Part shown: positions 26,031 through 33,950 of the stretch, in pieces
How the letters are laid out: each line of letters begins with the position of its first letter
Numbering within the stretch: the first letter of the stretch is position 1
Source: Sedimenticola sp.
Lineage (GTDB): Bacteria > Pseudomonadota > Gammaproteobacteria > Chromatiales > Chromatiaceae
Direction of reading: 5' to 3'
Length of the DNA: 38,395 nt
Assembly: GCA_026984055.1 (NCBI GenBank)
Contig: JALSSX010000245.1
Location: 1-38,395 of the forward strand
Notes under the pieces: model-generated
The model's input: the letters and a program-made list of their open reading frames with translations, nothing else
Databases searched by the model: none
Told to the model about the DNA's origin: nothing
Translations under genes and position numbers: made by a program

Positions 26031-26978
26031 CTGGCGCCCCACCGCGAGTCCCGGGGTACTGAAGCGCCGCGCCCGGATGTTGGCCGACATCCGGGCTTTT
26101 TTTGCCGAACGGCATGTGCTGGAGGTGCAGACGCCAGCGCTTTCCGCTCATGGCAATCCCGATCCCGCCATCGCCAGCCTGCGATGCTGGCTGCATGCTC
26201 CCGGCGCTGCGGCGGAAAGCGAATACTTTCTGCATACGTCGCCGGAATTCGCGATGAAACGGCTGCTCGTGGCCGGCAGCGGCGATATTTATCAGATCTG
26301 CCCGGTATTCCGCGATGGCGAGGCCGGCCGTTTCCACAATCCGGAGTTCACCCTGTTGGAATGGTACCGTCTGGGCTTCGACTATCATCATCTGATGGAT
26401 GAGGTGGCCGCATTGCTGCGGGAACTGCTCGCCACCGACCTGCCCGAACATCGGTTCGGCTACCACGATGCCTTCGTCGAATATCTTGATGTGGATCCCG
26501 CGAATCTCGATGCCCCGGCGCTGCGCCGGCTGGCGGCGGATCAGGATCTGGATGTCGATGGACTGGAACTGGATTGCGATGGTTGGCTCAATCTGCTGAT
26601 GAGTCATTGCGTCGAACCGAATTTCCCGCGTGAAACCCTGGTATTCGTCAAGGATTGGCCCGAGTCTCAGGCTTCGCTGGCGCGTCTTCTCCAAAAGGAA
26701 CGGCCGAGCGTTTCGAGCTGTACCTGAACGGCATCGAACTGGCCAACGGTTTCAGCGAACTCCGGGATGTCGATGAGCAACGTCGCCGCTTCGAGCGGGA
26801 CAATCAGCAACGGCGGGCGCGCGGCTTGCCGGTCATGCCGCCGGACGAGGCTTTTCTCGCGGCGCTGGAAGCGGGCTTGCCAGATTGCGCCGGTGTCGCT
26901 GTTGGCGTGGATCGCTTGCTGATGCTGGCGACCGATAGTGAATACCTCGATGATGTCCTGAGCTTCTCGATGCGGTGA
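26023..26978 (+). pseudogene. epmA: EF-P lysine ligase EpmA, broken by a one-base frameshift
   Basis: EpmA is a truncated lysyl-tRNA synthetase-like enzyme that attaches beta-lysine to EF-P K34. Frame 1 (26023-26727) holds the start [39 protein letters not shown] and FHNPEFTLLEWYR, and reaches PESQASLARLLQK, where it loses homology. The rest of the protein, GTAERFELYLNGIELANGF through GVAVGVDRLLML, continues in the -1 frame to 26978. The switch is at a CCAAAAGG run near 26692-26699. One extra A would join the halves as SLARLLQKGTAERFEL. So this is either a real mutation, a homopolymer sequencing error, or a slippage site. efp and epmB beside it look intact. Confidence 0.85.
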
Positions 26979-27021
26979 ATGGCCGAATAAGCGGAGCCAT
27001 GTTCGCCCATTGGTTTCGTGT

Positions 27022-27041
27022 TGACGGGTCCTGGCCCGTCA
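27022..27041. terminator. Hairpin between convergent epmA and psd
   Basis: TGACGGG (27022-27028), a 6-base loop, then CCCGTCA (27035-27041). The 7-bp stem is perfect but no T tract follows on either strand, so it may be a weak bidirectional terminator or only an mRNA stabiliser. Confidence 0.35.
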
Positions 27042-27086
27042 GCGTGTTGGTGAACAGTCGCGGGCAGGCCATTGGGATCGTGAGCT

Positions 27087-27971
27087 TCATGCCGAATAGC
27101 GCCGGCCTATGGTCTCGCGTACCCGTACCCGGTCGCCGGGTCTCAGGTCATCGCGCCAGACGACACTGTCGGGCGGAAACAGCAGGATCACTGTTGAACC
27201 CATGTTGAAGCGGCCCATCTCTTCGCCGCGTTGCAGGCTGGGTGGCGCGGTGTCCCGATAGCGCCAATGAGTGTTTCGCAGACGCCGTGGGGTCACCGTG
27301 CCGGCCCACACGGTGTCGGTGCTGGAGACGAAGATCGCGCCGACCAGAATCGATGCCATCGGCCCGAAGTCGCTCCGGAACAGATTCACGACGCGCTCGT
27401 TGCGCGCGAACAGGCGTGGCAGCAGGCGGGTGGTGACGGTGTTCACGCTGAACAGCCGGCCGGGTACATGGATCATTTCCGCGAGCACGCCATCGCAGGG
27501 CATGTGCACGCGATGGTAGTCGCTGGGCGACAGGTAGATGGTGACGAAGCGGCCGTCGCGAAATGGCTCGGCCAGCGCGGTATTGCCACCCAGCAGTTCT
27601 TCCAGGGTGTAGGCCATGCCCTTGGCCTGGATCAACTCGCCGTCGCGGATGTCGCCAAGCGCGCTGACCATGCCGTCGGCCGGGCTGACGAGCTCGTCAG
27701 GGTCGTTGCTGAGCGGACGCGCATCGGGCTTCAGCGCGCGGGTGAACAAATGGTTGAAGCTGCGATAGTATGTTGGATCGGTTTCGACCGCTTGGTTCAG
27801 ATCGATGGCATGACGGCGCATGGCATATGTGATCAGGCGACGGCTGAACCATGGCCATTCGCAGCGCGCGATGCTGTGCATCAGGCGCGATAACAGATGT
27901 TGTGGCAGCAACCATTGCAGGATCACGAAGCCGCGATTCCTCCAGCCCAATGGGGGGGATGCTTGGCTCAC
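27087..27971 (-). CDS. psd: Phosphatidylserine decarboxylase
   Basis: A 294-residue proenzyme that makes phosphatidylethanolamine at the inner membrane. It cleaves itself at a Gly-Ser bond to form a pyruvoyl group. The cleavage motif here is MGST, with Ser259 in GRFNMGSTVILLF, where most members have LGST. VSPADGMVS, YLSPSDYHRVHMPCDG and GAIFVSSTDTVWAGTVTP are the family motifs. The start is GTG at 27971, overlapping the PCuAC stop as GTGA. It is the last gene of the minus-strand operon. Confidence 0.95.
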   Translation of the reverse strand: MSQASPPLGWRNRGFVILQWLLPQHLLSRLMHSIARCEWPWFSRRLITYAMRRHAIDLNQAVETDPTYYRSFNHLFTRALKPDARPLSNDPDELVSPADGMVSALGDIRDGELIQAKGMAYTLEELLGGNTALAEPFRDGRFVTIYLSPSDYHRVHMPCDGVLAEMIHVPGRLFSVNTVTTRLLPRLFARNERVVNLFRSDFGPMASILVGAIFVSSTDTVWAGTVTPRRLRNTHWRYRDTAPPSLQRGEEMGRFNMGSTVILLFPPDSVVWRDDLRPGDRVRVRETIGRRYSA

Positions 27972-28420
27972 GGTTGGGTCTTGCGCACCGTGGCGTCGAA
28001 GAAGTTACAGATGCCGTTGTCCATGTGCAGAATCAGCGGCACTTTGTCGCCGGCCTTGAAGCGTTTCTCCGGATCGAACAGCATGATGTGCTTGCCGCCG
28101 GGTTCGAAACGGATTGAACCGCCAGGTGGAATCTCGACATCATCCAGATGGACCATGCGCGAGATGCCATTGTCCTCGACCGTGGCGTGCATCATGCTGG
28201 AACCGAATGCCGGGCTTGTCGCGGCGGTGATATGCACTGGCTTGTCGCTGTTGTTGTGAATGGTCAGATAAGCGGCGAGCACGCGTGCGTTCGGCGGCGC
28301 CTCGCGTATCCACGGACTCTCGATAGTGAGGATGTCGGCATGCCCGGCGACCGCAGCCAGGCTCAGCAGGCAAGCGGGCAGAAAATATCTAACAGGCCGT
28401 TGAAAAATAGCATCTTTCAA
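27968..28420 (-). CDS. Periplasmic copper chaperone PCuA(C); start codon lies in a repeat
   Basis: A 150-residue exported protein of the PCuAC family, which delivers Cu(I) to cytochrome oxidase. Copper ligands fit the pattern: SSMMHATVE, SRMVH, then GGKHIMLF. It has a signal peptide ending AGHA before DILTIESPWIREAPP. No ATG exists near the expected start. The most plausible start is TTG at 28420, inside repeat copy 5, giving MKDAIFQRPVRYFLPACLL, a good signal-peptide beginning. Longer in-frame starts (to 28630) translate repeat and unrelated sequence and overlap SCO1. Ribosome binding is weak (CAGG four bases before). It follows SCO1 and overlaps psd by GTGA. Confidence 0.8.
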   Translation of the reverse strand: MKDAIFQRPVRYFLPACLLSLAAVAGHADILTIESPWIREAPPNARVLAAYLTIHNNSDKPVHITAATSPAFGSSMMHATVEDNGISRMVHLDDVEIPPGGSIRFEPGGKHIMLFDPEKRFKAGDKVPLILHMDNGICNFFDATVRKTQP

Positions 28421-28556
28421 CGGCCTGTGTGCGGTACAGGGAGGTACCGCCATTTTCGATGACTGCAAGTCATTGAAAATAAAGGAGCCGGGGAATCGCA
28501 TTTTCCGGTTCCGTCGTTGAAAAAGTCCACGGAAGGACTTTTTTAACATCCTGCTA
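28389..28556 (-). repeat. Modular stem-loop repeat, copy 5 (inside the SCO1-PCuAC operon)
   Basis: Minus-strand order matches copy 6: TTAGCAGGATGTT and the AAAAAAGTCC/GGACTTTTTCAAC hairpin, then GGAACCGGAAAATGCG, the ATTTTCAATGAC/GTCATCGAAAAT hairpin, GGCGGTACC/GGTACCGC-type hairpin, and AGGCCGTTGAAAGATG/CATTTTTCAACGGCCTG ending in TTAG. Its first bases contain the TAG stop of SCO1, and its last hairpin contains the TTG start proposed for PCuAC. Confidence 0.88.
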
Positions 28557-29210
28557 AAAAAAGCTGTCATGTGACCACTCCCATTGTTTGACGATCTTCT
28601 TGAAATCGGCGGCGATGGCCTTTGGATCATGCTTGCCCTTGAAGGCCGCGACGAAGTTGCCGTCTGGGTCGATCAGCGAGATATTTGCACTGTGCGCGAC
28701 ATCGTAGTTTTCGCCGCCGTTGGCGTCGTCGCGCAGATAGACGACGAACATCTGCTTCGCCAGTTTGGTCAGCTCCTCGTCGCTGCCGGTTGCGGCGAGA
28801 AATTCGGGGTTGAAGTAGCTGACGAATTCCTTCAACTGCTTCGGTGTATCGCGCTTGGGATCGACCGAGATGAACATGAACTCGGTATTGGCCTGTAGCT
28901 TGGGGTCGTCCGCCAGGCGGTTGTAGACGCGCGCCATGTCGGACAGCGCCATTGGGCAGATGTCCGGGCAATGGGTATAGCCGAAGAACACGAACGACCA
29001 GTGCCCCTTCAGGCTGTGCAGAGTGAACGGCTGGCCATTGAAATCGGTCAGCATGAACGGCTGGATGGCGATGGGCTTTGGCATCATCACCGCGCCGACA
29101 TCGCCGAGATCGGGCTTGGCGAAGTAGTGTCCGGCGAAATAACCGCCGATCAGCGCGACAGCGGCAACGAGAAAAAGCTTCAGGCGGTAGCCAAGGGTAC
29201 GTTTGATCAT
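28554..29210 (-). CDS. SCO1/SenC-family copper protein
   Basis: A 218-residue membrane-anchored thioredoxin-fold protein for assembly of the Cu-A centre of cytochrome c oxidase. An N-terminal anchor spans residues 10-30. The metal/redox motif is CPDIC (C81 and C85) in FFGYTHCPDICP, and the conserved histidine lies in YDVAHSANISLI. The start at ATG 29210 places the anchor correctly. An ATG at 29258, overlapping the rhdA stop by eight bases, would add 16 polar residues. The stop is the TAG at the start of repeat copy 5. PCuAC, the usual partner, is the next gene. Confidence 0.9.
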   Translation of the reverse strand: MIKRTLGYRLKLFLVAAVALIGGYFAGHYFAKPDLGDVGAVMMPKPIAIQPFMLTDFNGQPFTLHSLKGHWSFVFFGYTHCPDICPMALSDMARVYNRLADDPKLQANTEFMFISVDPKRDTPKQLKEFVSYFNPEFLAATGSDEELTKLAKQMFVVYLRDDANGGENYDVAHSANISLIDPDGNFVAAFKGKHDPKAIAADFKKIVKQWEWSHDSFF

Positions 29211-29250
29211 AGTGTCATGAAGCTGAAGGTTGTGGGGGGAAAGGGAACCG

Positions 29251-30081
29251 TCAGGCATCGGTTTCTACCGGCGTATCCGGCCGATTGCCCCAGTCGGACC
29301 AAGCGCCATGATAGCCTTTTACCTCGTGATAGCCAAGGTATTTGAGCAGCACGTAGGTATGCGACGAACGATGATGTGTCTGACAGTAGACCACTGGCTG
29401 GCGGCCGAGTCCGATACCCAGACCCTCCAGCTCGGCGCGAAGTTCCGCCGCATTGCGGAAACGCAGGTTGCGGCGAGGGTCCATGCCACGCTGCCAGTCG
29501 AAATGCAGCGCGCCGGGGATATGTCCGCCACGCTCGGCGTAACGTCGTTCGCCAGTGTATTCCTCGCGCGTGCGGGTGTCGACAAGCACCATCGCCGGAT
29601 TGTCCAGGCGCGCCTTGATGTAGCCGGCGTCGGCGATCGGCGTCGCATCGAAATGTGCATGGAAATCGGCTGGGCGCGGCAATGTCGGCGCGTCGGTCAG
29701 TTTATGGCGCTCACGCGCCCAACTGTGCAGGCCGCCGTTCAGCAGGGCATAGTCGTGGAAGCCGAGGCAGTCTAGCGTCCACAGCAGCCGGCAGGCCTTG
29801 CCGCCGCCCTCGTCGTCATAGGCGATGACCCGCCTGTCGTTGCCGATGCCGGTCGACGACAGAATCCGGACCAAGCTGTCCACATCCGGTAGCAGGCCGC
29901 TGACCGGCTTGCGCTCGGCGACGATCTGAGCGTATTCCAGGAACACCGCGCCGGGGATGTGGTACTGCTGGTGGGTTTTCGCCGATGAGAGATCGACGAC
30001 CAGGATATCGTCGCGATCCAGCCAGCCCTCCAGCGTATCCGGTTCAATCAGCAGCTCGTCACGGTTCGGCCCACTGCTCAC
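29251..30081 (-). CDS. rhdA: RhdA-type thiosulfate sulfurtransferase (rhodanese)
   Basis: A 276-residue tandem-rhodanese protein. The N-terminal domain is inactive and the C-terminal domain has Cys233 in the active loop CQTHHRSS, the RhdA-type loop known from Azotobacter. EYTGERRYAERGGHIPGA is the second-domain signature. It transfers sulfane sulfur from thiosulfate to thiol acceptors. The GTG start at 30081 overlaps the aminotransferase stop (GTGA). An earlier GTG at 30114 lies inside the aminotransferase gene. It is followed by SCO1, with 40 bp between. Confidence 0.92.
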   Translation of the reverse strand: MSSGPNRDELLIEPDTLEGWLDRDDILVVDLSSAKTHQQYHIPGAVFLEYAQIVAERKPVSGLLPDVDSLVRILSSTGIGNDRRVIAYDDEGGGKACRLLWTLDCLGFHDYALLNGGLHSWARERHKLTDAPTLPRPADFHAHFDATPIADAGYIKARLDNPAMVLVDTRTREEYTGERRYAERGGHIPGALHFDWQRGMDPRRNLRFRNAAELRAELEGLGIGLGRQPVVYCQTHHRSSHTYVLLKYLGYHEVKGYHGAWSDWGNRPDTPVETDA

Positions 30082-31199
30082 GAGTTCAGCACGTCTTCCA
30101 GCGCGGCCAGACACAGGGCGATGTTGCCGGGGTTGCTGGCGTGGCCCATCAGGCCGATGCGCCAGACCCTGCCGGCCAGATCGCCGAGACCCGCGCCGAT
30201 CTCCAGGTTGTATTCGCCTAGCAGACGGCCGCGCACCGTGGCATCGTCAGCACCGTCTGGGATGGTCACCGCGTTCAATTGCGGCAGGCGTTGATCCTCT
30301 GGCACGATGAAGTTCAGGCCGAGCTTCTCCAGGCCGGCGCGCAGCTTCAGATGGTTGTCGTAATGGCGCTTCCAGGCGTTCTCCAGCCCCTCCTCCTTCA
30401 GCATGATCAAAGCTTCGTGCAAGCCATAGAGCGCGTTGATCGGCGCGGTGTGATGGTAAGCGCGCTTCGCGTTCGTGCCCCAGTAACCCATCACCAGGTT
30501 CAGGTCGAGAAACCAGCTCTGTACCTTGGTCTTGCGGTGTTTCACTTTCTCTAGCGCGCGCTCGCTGAAGCTGATCGGTGACAGCCCGGGCGTGCATGAC
30601 AAACATTTCTGCGTGCCGGAATAGATGGCATCGATATCCCAGCCATCGACCTGAATCTCGGTGCCGCCCAGCGAGGTTACCGCGTCGACGATCACCAGGC
30701 AGTCATGCTTGTGCGCCAGCTCGGTCAGGGTCTTGGCGTCGGACTGTGCGCCGGTGGAGGTCTCGGCATGCACGAAGGCGACGAGGGAGGCGTCCGGGTT
30801 TTCCTCCAGCGCCTGCTCAAGCTTCGCTGGATCGACTGCCTTACCCCAATCGTCGATGACCATGATCGGTGTTGCGCCGCAGCGTTCGACGTTCTCTTTC
30901 ATGCGTCCGCCAAACACGCCATTCTGGCAGACGATGACCTTGTTGCCTGGTTCGACCAGGTTGACGAAACAGGTCTCCATGCCGGCCGAACCTGGCGCTG
31001 AAACCGGCATAGTCAGCGCGTTGTCGGTTTGGAAGGCATACTGCAACAGTGCCTTGACCTCTTCCATCATGTCGACGAAGGCCGGGTCCAGATGGCCGAT
31101 GGTCGGCCGCGACATGGCTTCGAGGATGCGCGGATGAACATCAGAAGGGCCGGGACCCATCAGGGTGCGTAGCGGTGGGTGGAAGGAGTCTGTCTTCAT
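30078..31199 (-). CDS. Class V aminotransferase (alanine/serine-glyoxylate type)
   Basis: A 373-residue PLP enzyme of the alanine-glyoxylate/serine-glyoxylate aminotransferase family. PLP-binding lysine K198 lies in SGTQKCLSC. MGPGPSDVHPRIL at the start, FVHAETSTGA, DAVTSLGG and the C-terminal RIGLMGHAS are family motifs. It probably transfers an amino group to glyoxylate. It is the first gene of the minus-strand operon with rhdA, SCO1, PCuAC and psd. A weak purine-rich site precedes the ATG at 31199. Confidence 0.92.
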   Translation of the reverse strand: MKTDSFHPPLRTLMGPGPSDVHPRILEAMSRPTIGHLDPAFVDMMEEVKALLQYAFQTDNALTMPVSAPGSAGMETCFVNLVEPGNKVIVCQNGVFGGRMKENVERCGATPIMVIDDWGKAVDPAKLEQALEENPDASLVAFVHAETSTGAQSDAKTLTELAHKHDCLVIVDAVTSLGGTEIQVDGWDIDAIYSGTQKCLSCTPGLSPISFSERALEKVKHRKTKVQSWFLDLNLVMGYWGTNAKRAYHHTAPINALYGLHEALIMLKEEGLENAWKRHYDNHLKLRAGLEKLGLNFIVPEDQRLPQLNAVTIPDGADDATVRGRLLGEYNLEIGAGLGDLAGRVWRIGLMGHASNPGNIALCLAALEDVLNS

Positions 31200-31311
31200 G
31201 GTGGAAAAATCCTGGGTAGATGATGAAAGTCGATGGTCTCATTATATCGCTATCCGGCTTCCGGGTATCTCCTCGCGATGCTCGAGGGTGTTTTCGCTTG
31301 GCAAAAAAACA

Positions 31312-31339
31312 CTTGAAGTTTTTCATGTCGTCCCTATCT
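31312..31339 (+). promoter_or_regulatory. Sigma-32-type heat-shock promoter
   Basis: CTTGAAG (31312-31318) and CCCTATCT (31332-31339) are spaced by 13 bp. They match the sigma-32 consensus elements CTTGAA and CCCCATNT with one mismatch in the -10 part. The Hsp20 ATG lies 44 bp downstream, after a good AGGAG site. Confidence 0.75.
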
Positions 31340-31382
31340 ACGTGTCAACAGACGAACACAGCATGATTCAGGAGACACAGAT

Positions 31383-31805
31383 ATGAGCATGATTCGTTAC
31401 AACCCATGGGATATCTTCGATGCGGTGGAGCGCGCTTTCGTGCCCCAGGGCGTTCAGAACTCGGCTGAAAAACCGGCGAACTGGGTGCCTGTCGTGGATA
31501 TCCGCGAGGAGGAAGACAAATTTGTCATCAGCGCCGATATTCCTGGCGTGAAGCCAGATGACATCGACATCCAGACGGAGAACAAAGTGCTGACGCTGAA
31601 AGGCGAACGCAATATCGAGAACAAGGAAGAAAAGGAAGGCTACATCCGTCGAGAGCGTATCAGCGGTTCCTTCGAGCGCAGTTTCCGCCTGCCGGACGTC
31701 GCCGATCTGGAAAATATCGAGGCGAAATACGAGAATGGTGAACTGCATATCACCGTGCCGAAGCGCAAGGAAGCCGCCGCGCGCAAGATCGAGGTGAAGC
31801 ACTGA
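31383..31805 (+). CDS. Small heat-shock protein Hsp20
   Basis: A 140-residue alpha-crystallin-domain chaperone that holds unfolding proteins for refolding. The core reads NWVPVVDIREEEDKFVISAD, then IPGVKPDDIDI, ending with the conserved YENGELHITVPK and a basic tail. The N-terminal arm NPWDIFDAVERAF is the usual type. AGGAG lies eight bases before the ATG, and a heat-shock promoter precedes it. It stands alone. Confidence 0.95.
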   Translation: MSMIRYNPWDIFDAVERAFVPQGVQNSAEKPANWVPVVDIREEEDKFVISADIPGVKPDDIDIQTENKVLTLKGERNIENKEEKEGYIRRERISGSFERSFRLPDVADLENIEAKYENGELHITVPKRKEAAARKIEVKH

Positions 31806-31916
31806 TCAATTTCTTTCCCCCGTGATGACAGTGGCGCTACCGGGTAACCGTTGGCGCCGTTTTTCTGCGATATAGGCATGGGAATGCGCGTTGGAATCAC
31901 CGGTTTTCCAGCGCTT
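31806..31916. other. Hsp20-arfB gap: terminator, then repeat copy 6
   Basis: The 340 bases between the convergent Hsp20 and arfB genes hold the terminator-like hairpin (31833-31864) and repeat copy 6 (31917-32087). No gene is supported here. Confidence 0.6.
31833..31864 (+). terminator. Probable terminator after Hsp20
   Basis: GGCGC (31833-31837) pairs with GCGCC (31854-31858) around a 16-base loop that may itself fold. The tract GTTTTTC follows. The stem is short, so confidence is moderate. Confidence 0.5.
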
Positions 31917-32087
31917 TAACAGGATGTTGAAAAAGTCCTCCCATGGACTTTTTCAACGACGAAATCGGAAAATGCGATTCCTGGTTCCTTCATTTTCAAT
32001 GACTTGCAGTCATCGAAAATGGCGTACATCCCTGTACCGCACACAGGCCATTGAAAAATGCCATTTTTCAATGGCCTGCCCGCTAAT
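31917..32087 (+). repeat. Modular stem-loop repeat, copy 6 (complete reference copy)
   Basis: Starts TTAACAGGATG. Hairpin 1 is GTTGAAAAAGTCC/GGACTTTTTCAAC (31926-31938 and 31945-31957, perfect 13-bp stem, loop TCCCAT). Then CGGAAAATGCGATTCCTGG, hairpin 3 CATTTTCAATGAC/GTCATCGAAAATG, hairpin 4 GCGTACATCCCTGTACCGC, and the end palindrome at 32044-32078, a perfect stem of about 16 bp with a three-base loop. It ends CCTGCCCGCTAA. The copy lies between the convergent Hsp20 and arfB genes. Confidence 0.9.
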
Positions 32088-32145
32088 CTTTACATGATCT
32101 GGGGGCGCGGCGCATCATGAGCGTGAGCGGCGATAAGATTGAAGA

Positions 32146-32559
32146 TCAAAGGCTGGGCTTGCGCCGCAGTGCCTTGGTGCGGCCATGGCGGGTCTTGCTG
32201 TCCATGCGGCGGCGTTGCGAGCCACGTGTCGGCCGGGTCGGCTTGCGCTTCTTTTGCACGCTGTTCGCTGCGAGGATCATCTCGCTCAGACGCGCCAGCG
32301 CGTCGGCGCGATTCTTCTCTTGGGTGCGATGGCGTTGTGCCTTGATGACGATCACGCCATCCTTGCTGATGCGCCGGTCGGCGGATGCCAGCAGGCGTGT
32401 CTTCAGACTTTCCGGCAGCGACGAGGCGCGAATATCGAAACGCAGATGCAACGCGCTGGATACTTTGTTGACGTTCTGGCCGCCAGCGCCCTGGGCGCGG
32501 ATCGCGGAGAATGCCAGTTCGTCCTCAGGGATGCGCAAATGAGGGGATAGGATTAGCAT
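32146..32559 (-). CDS. arfB: Peptidyl-tRNA hydrolase ArfB (YaeJ), stalled-ribosome rescue
   Basis: A 137-residue release-factor-like protein that frees ribosomes stalled at the 3' end of an mRNA. It has the catalytic GGQ in IRAQGAGGQNVNKV (residues 26-28). The C-terminal tail is strongly basic (KKRKPTRPTRG, RTKALRRKPSL), as needed to enter the empty mRNA channel. Start ATG 32559; a longer frame to 32979 overlaps apbE on the other strand and is not supported. Confidence 0.95.
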   Translation of the reverse strand: MLILSPHLRIPEDELAFSAIRAQGAGGQNVNKVSSALHLRFDIRASSLPESLKTRLLASADRRISKDGVIVIKAQRHRTQEKNRADALARLSEMILAANSVQKKRKPTRPTRGSQRRRMDSKTRHGRTKALRRKPSL

Positions 32560-32623
32560 GGTTGCGGTGGATGATGATGATTCCGGCCATTCTATCGCGA
32601 TATGGCCCGACGGTGGGTATTGG

Positions 32624-33667
32624 ATGAGAGGCGTGAGGAAGGGGCGAATACGGCTGGGCGTCTGCCTGTTTGCCTGTGTGCTACTTGCGGCTTGTGAGCG
32701 TTCGCCCCGGATGTACGAACGCAGCCTGTATGTTTTTGGCACATTGGTCAGCGTCAGCGCCTGGACGTCGGATGAAGCGGCTTTCGACCGGGCCGTCGAC
32801 CAGATCGATCGGCGCTTCCAAAGCATGCATCGGGATTGGCATGCGTGGCGCGGCAATGGGGAACTGGTGCGTCTGAACCAGGCCCTTGCCGCAGGCGAGA
32901 GCATGCGGGTCAGCGATTTCCTGTTGCCGTTGTTGATCCAGGGCAAAGCCTTGTATGACGCCAGCGATGGACTGTTCAATCCGGCGATTGGCCGGCTGAT
33001 CGCGCTGTGGGGATTTCATGACGACGAACCGTCCGGCGGGCTGCCGCCGGATCCCGGTGCGATCGCGAAGCTGGTGGATGCCGCGCCGGGCATGGATGAT
33101 GTGTCCATAGAAGGGCATCGGATTCGCGCCACCAACCCATGGATTGCCCTCGATCTGGGCGCCTATGCCAAGGGCCATGCGCTGAATGTCGCAATTCGCA
33201 TACTGCACGAGCTGGGTATCGACAATGCCATCGTCAACGCAGGTGGTGATCTGTGTGTATCTGGCGGCCATGGTGGACGGCCGTGGCATATCGGCGTGCG
33301 GCATCCACAAGGTGAAGGCGTGATCGCGTCGCTGGATGCGCGCGATGGCGAGTGTGTACTGACCTCGGGTAACTACGAACGCTATCGCGAATACGCAGGT
33401 GTTCGCTACGCGCATATCATCGATCCGCGCAGCGGCTATCCGGTGGCGCACATTGCTTCGGCGACGGTGATCGCGCGCAACGGCGCGCTGGCTGACGCGG
33501 CGGCCACCGCATTGAGCGTTGCCGGGGCGCCGTTGTGGCAGCGTATTGCGGGGCGGATGGGCGTCGACGAGGTGATGCTGGTCGATGGTGACGGTAGGGT
33601 GTATCTGACGCCGGCGATGAAAAGGCGCATCGACCTGACGCCAACGGGTGGCGCGCGCGGCAAGTGA
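32624..33667 (+). CDS. apbE: FAD:protein FMN transferase ApbE (lipoprotein)
   Basis: A 347-residue periplasmic lipoprotein that attaches FMN covalently to threonine residues of flavoproteins such as NqrC/RnfG. The lipobox LLAAC is at residues 20-24. Typical motifs are the N-terminal VFGTLVSVS, FNPAIGRLIALWGFHDD, LDLGAYAKGHALN, the NAGGDLCVSGG flavin-binding turn and TSGNYERYREYAGVRYAHIIDPRSGYPV. ATG 32624 is chosen because the signal peptide begins there, with GGTGGG seven bases upstream. The longer frame from 32558 overlaps arfB. No Nqr or Rnf genes are in the window. Confidence 0.94.
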   Translation: MRGVRKGRIRLGVCLFACVLLAACERSPRMYERSLYVFGTLVSVSAWTSDEAAFDRAVDQIDRRFQSMHRDWHAWRGNGELVRLNQALAAGESMRVSDFLLPLLIQGKALYDASDGLFNPAIGRLIALWGFHDDEPSGGLPPDPGAIAKLVDAAPGMDDVSIEGHRIRATNPWIALDLGAYAKGHALNVAIRILHELGIDNAIVNAGGDLCVSGGHGGRPWHIGVRHPQGEGVIASLDARDGECVLTSGNYERYREYAGVRYAHIIDPRSGYPVAHIASATVIARNGALADAAATALSVAGAPLWQRIAGRMGVDEVMLVDGDGRVYLTPAMKRRIDLTPTGGARGK

Positions 33668-33950
33668 ATGAATTGCGGGAAGGAGGGCGTCGCATGATTT
33701 TTCGACGGCTTCGAAAGACCATGCTTATCATCGCGTCATCGCGGCCAGCGAAACATCGGAATGGCCGCGCGCGATGATCCGTAGGCGGCGTGGATATGTT
33801 CTCAACAGATTCTGATATTGAAGCGCGCTGTCGAAACGTCGATCGGTGGGAAAATCTGCCTCAAGCGGCTTGGGGGCGACAATTGCGCTGAAGTCTTTGG
33901 AGCAGCGAGGTGATCGGGGCGCGCAGAAAAAGAAAAAGGCTTAGAAGTAT
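33668..33950. other. Non-coding stretch before IS debris
   Basis: No supported gene. The region has short frames with stops in every direction and a low-complexity AGAAAAAGAAAAAGGC tract at 33924-33939. It may be decayed mobile-element sequence, but no recognisable family was found. Confidence 0.4.

Noticed and set aside
26685-26730. Programmed -1 frameshift in epmA
   Set aside because: The CTCCAAAAGG run is not a standard slippery heptamer, and no downstream stem-loop stands out. A missing base is simpler. It is kept only as an alternative in the findings.
28421-28630. Upstream extension of the PCuAC frame
   Set aside because: It translates the repeat and the end of SCO1 in another frame. 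Similar peptides arise in other copies of the repeat, so this is repeat sequence and not protein.
31891-32097. Short frame across repeat copy 6, and similar ones at 16915 and 1720
   Set aside because: These open frames follow the repeat sequence and lack ribosome sites. They are by-products of the repeat, although databases may list such peptides.
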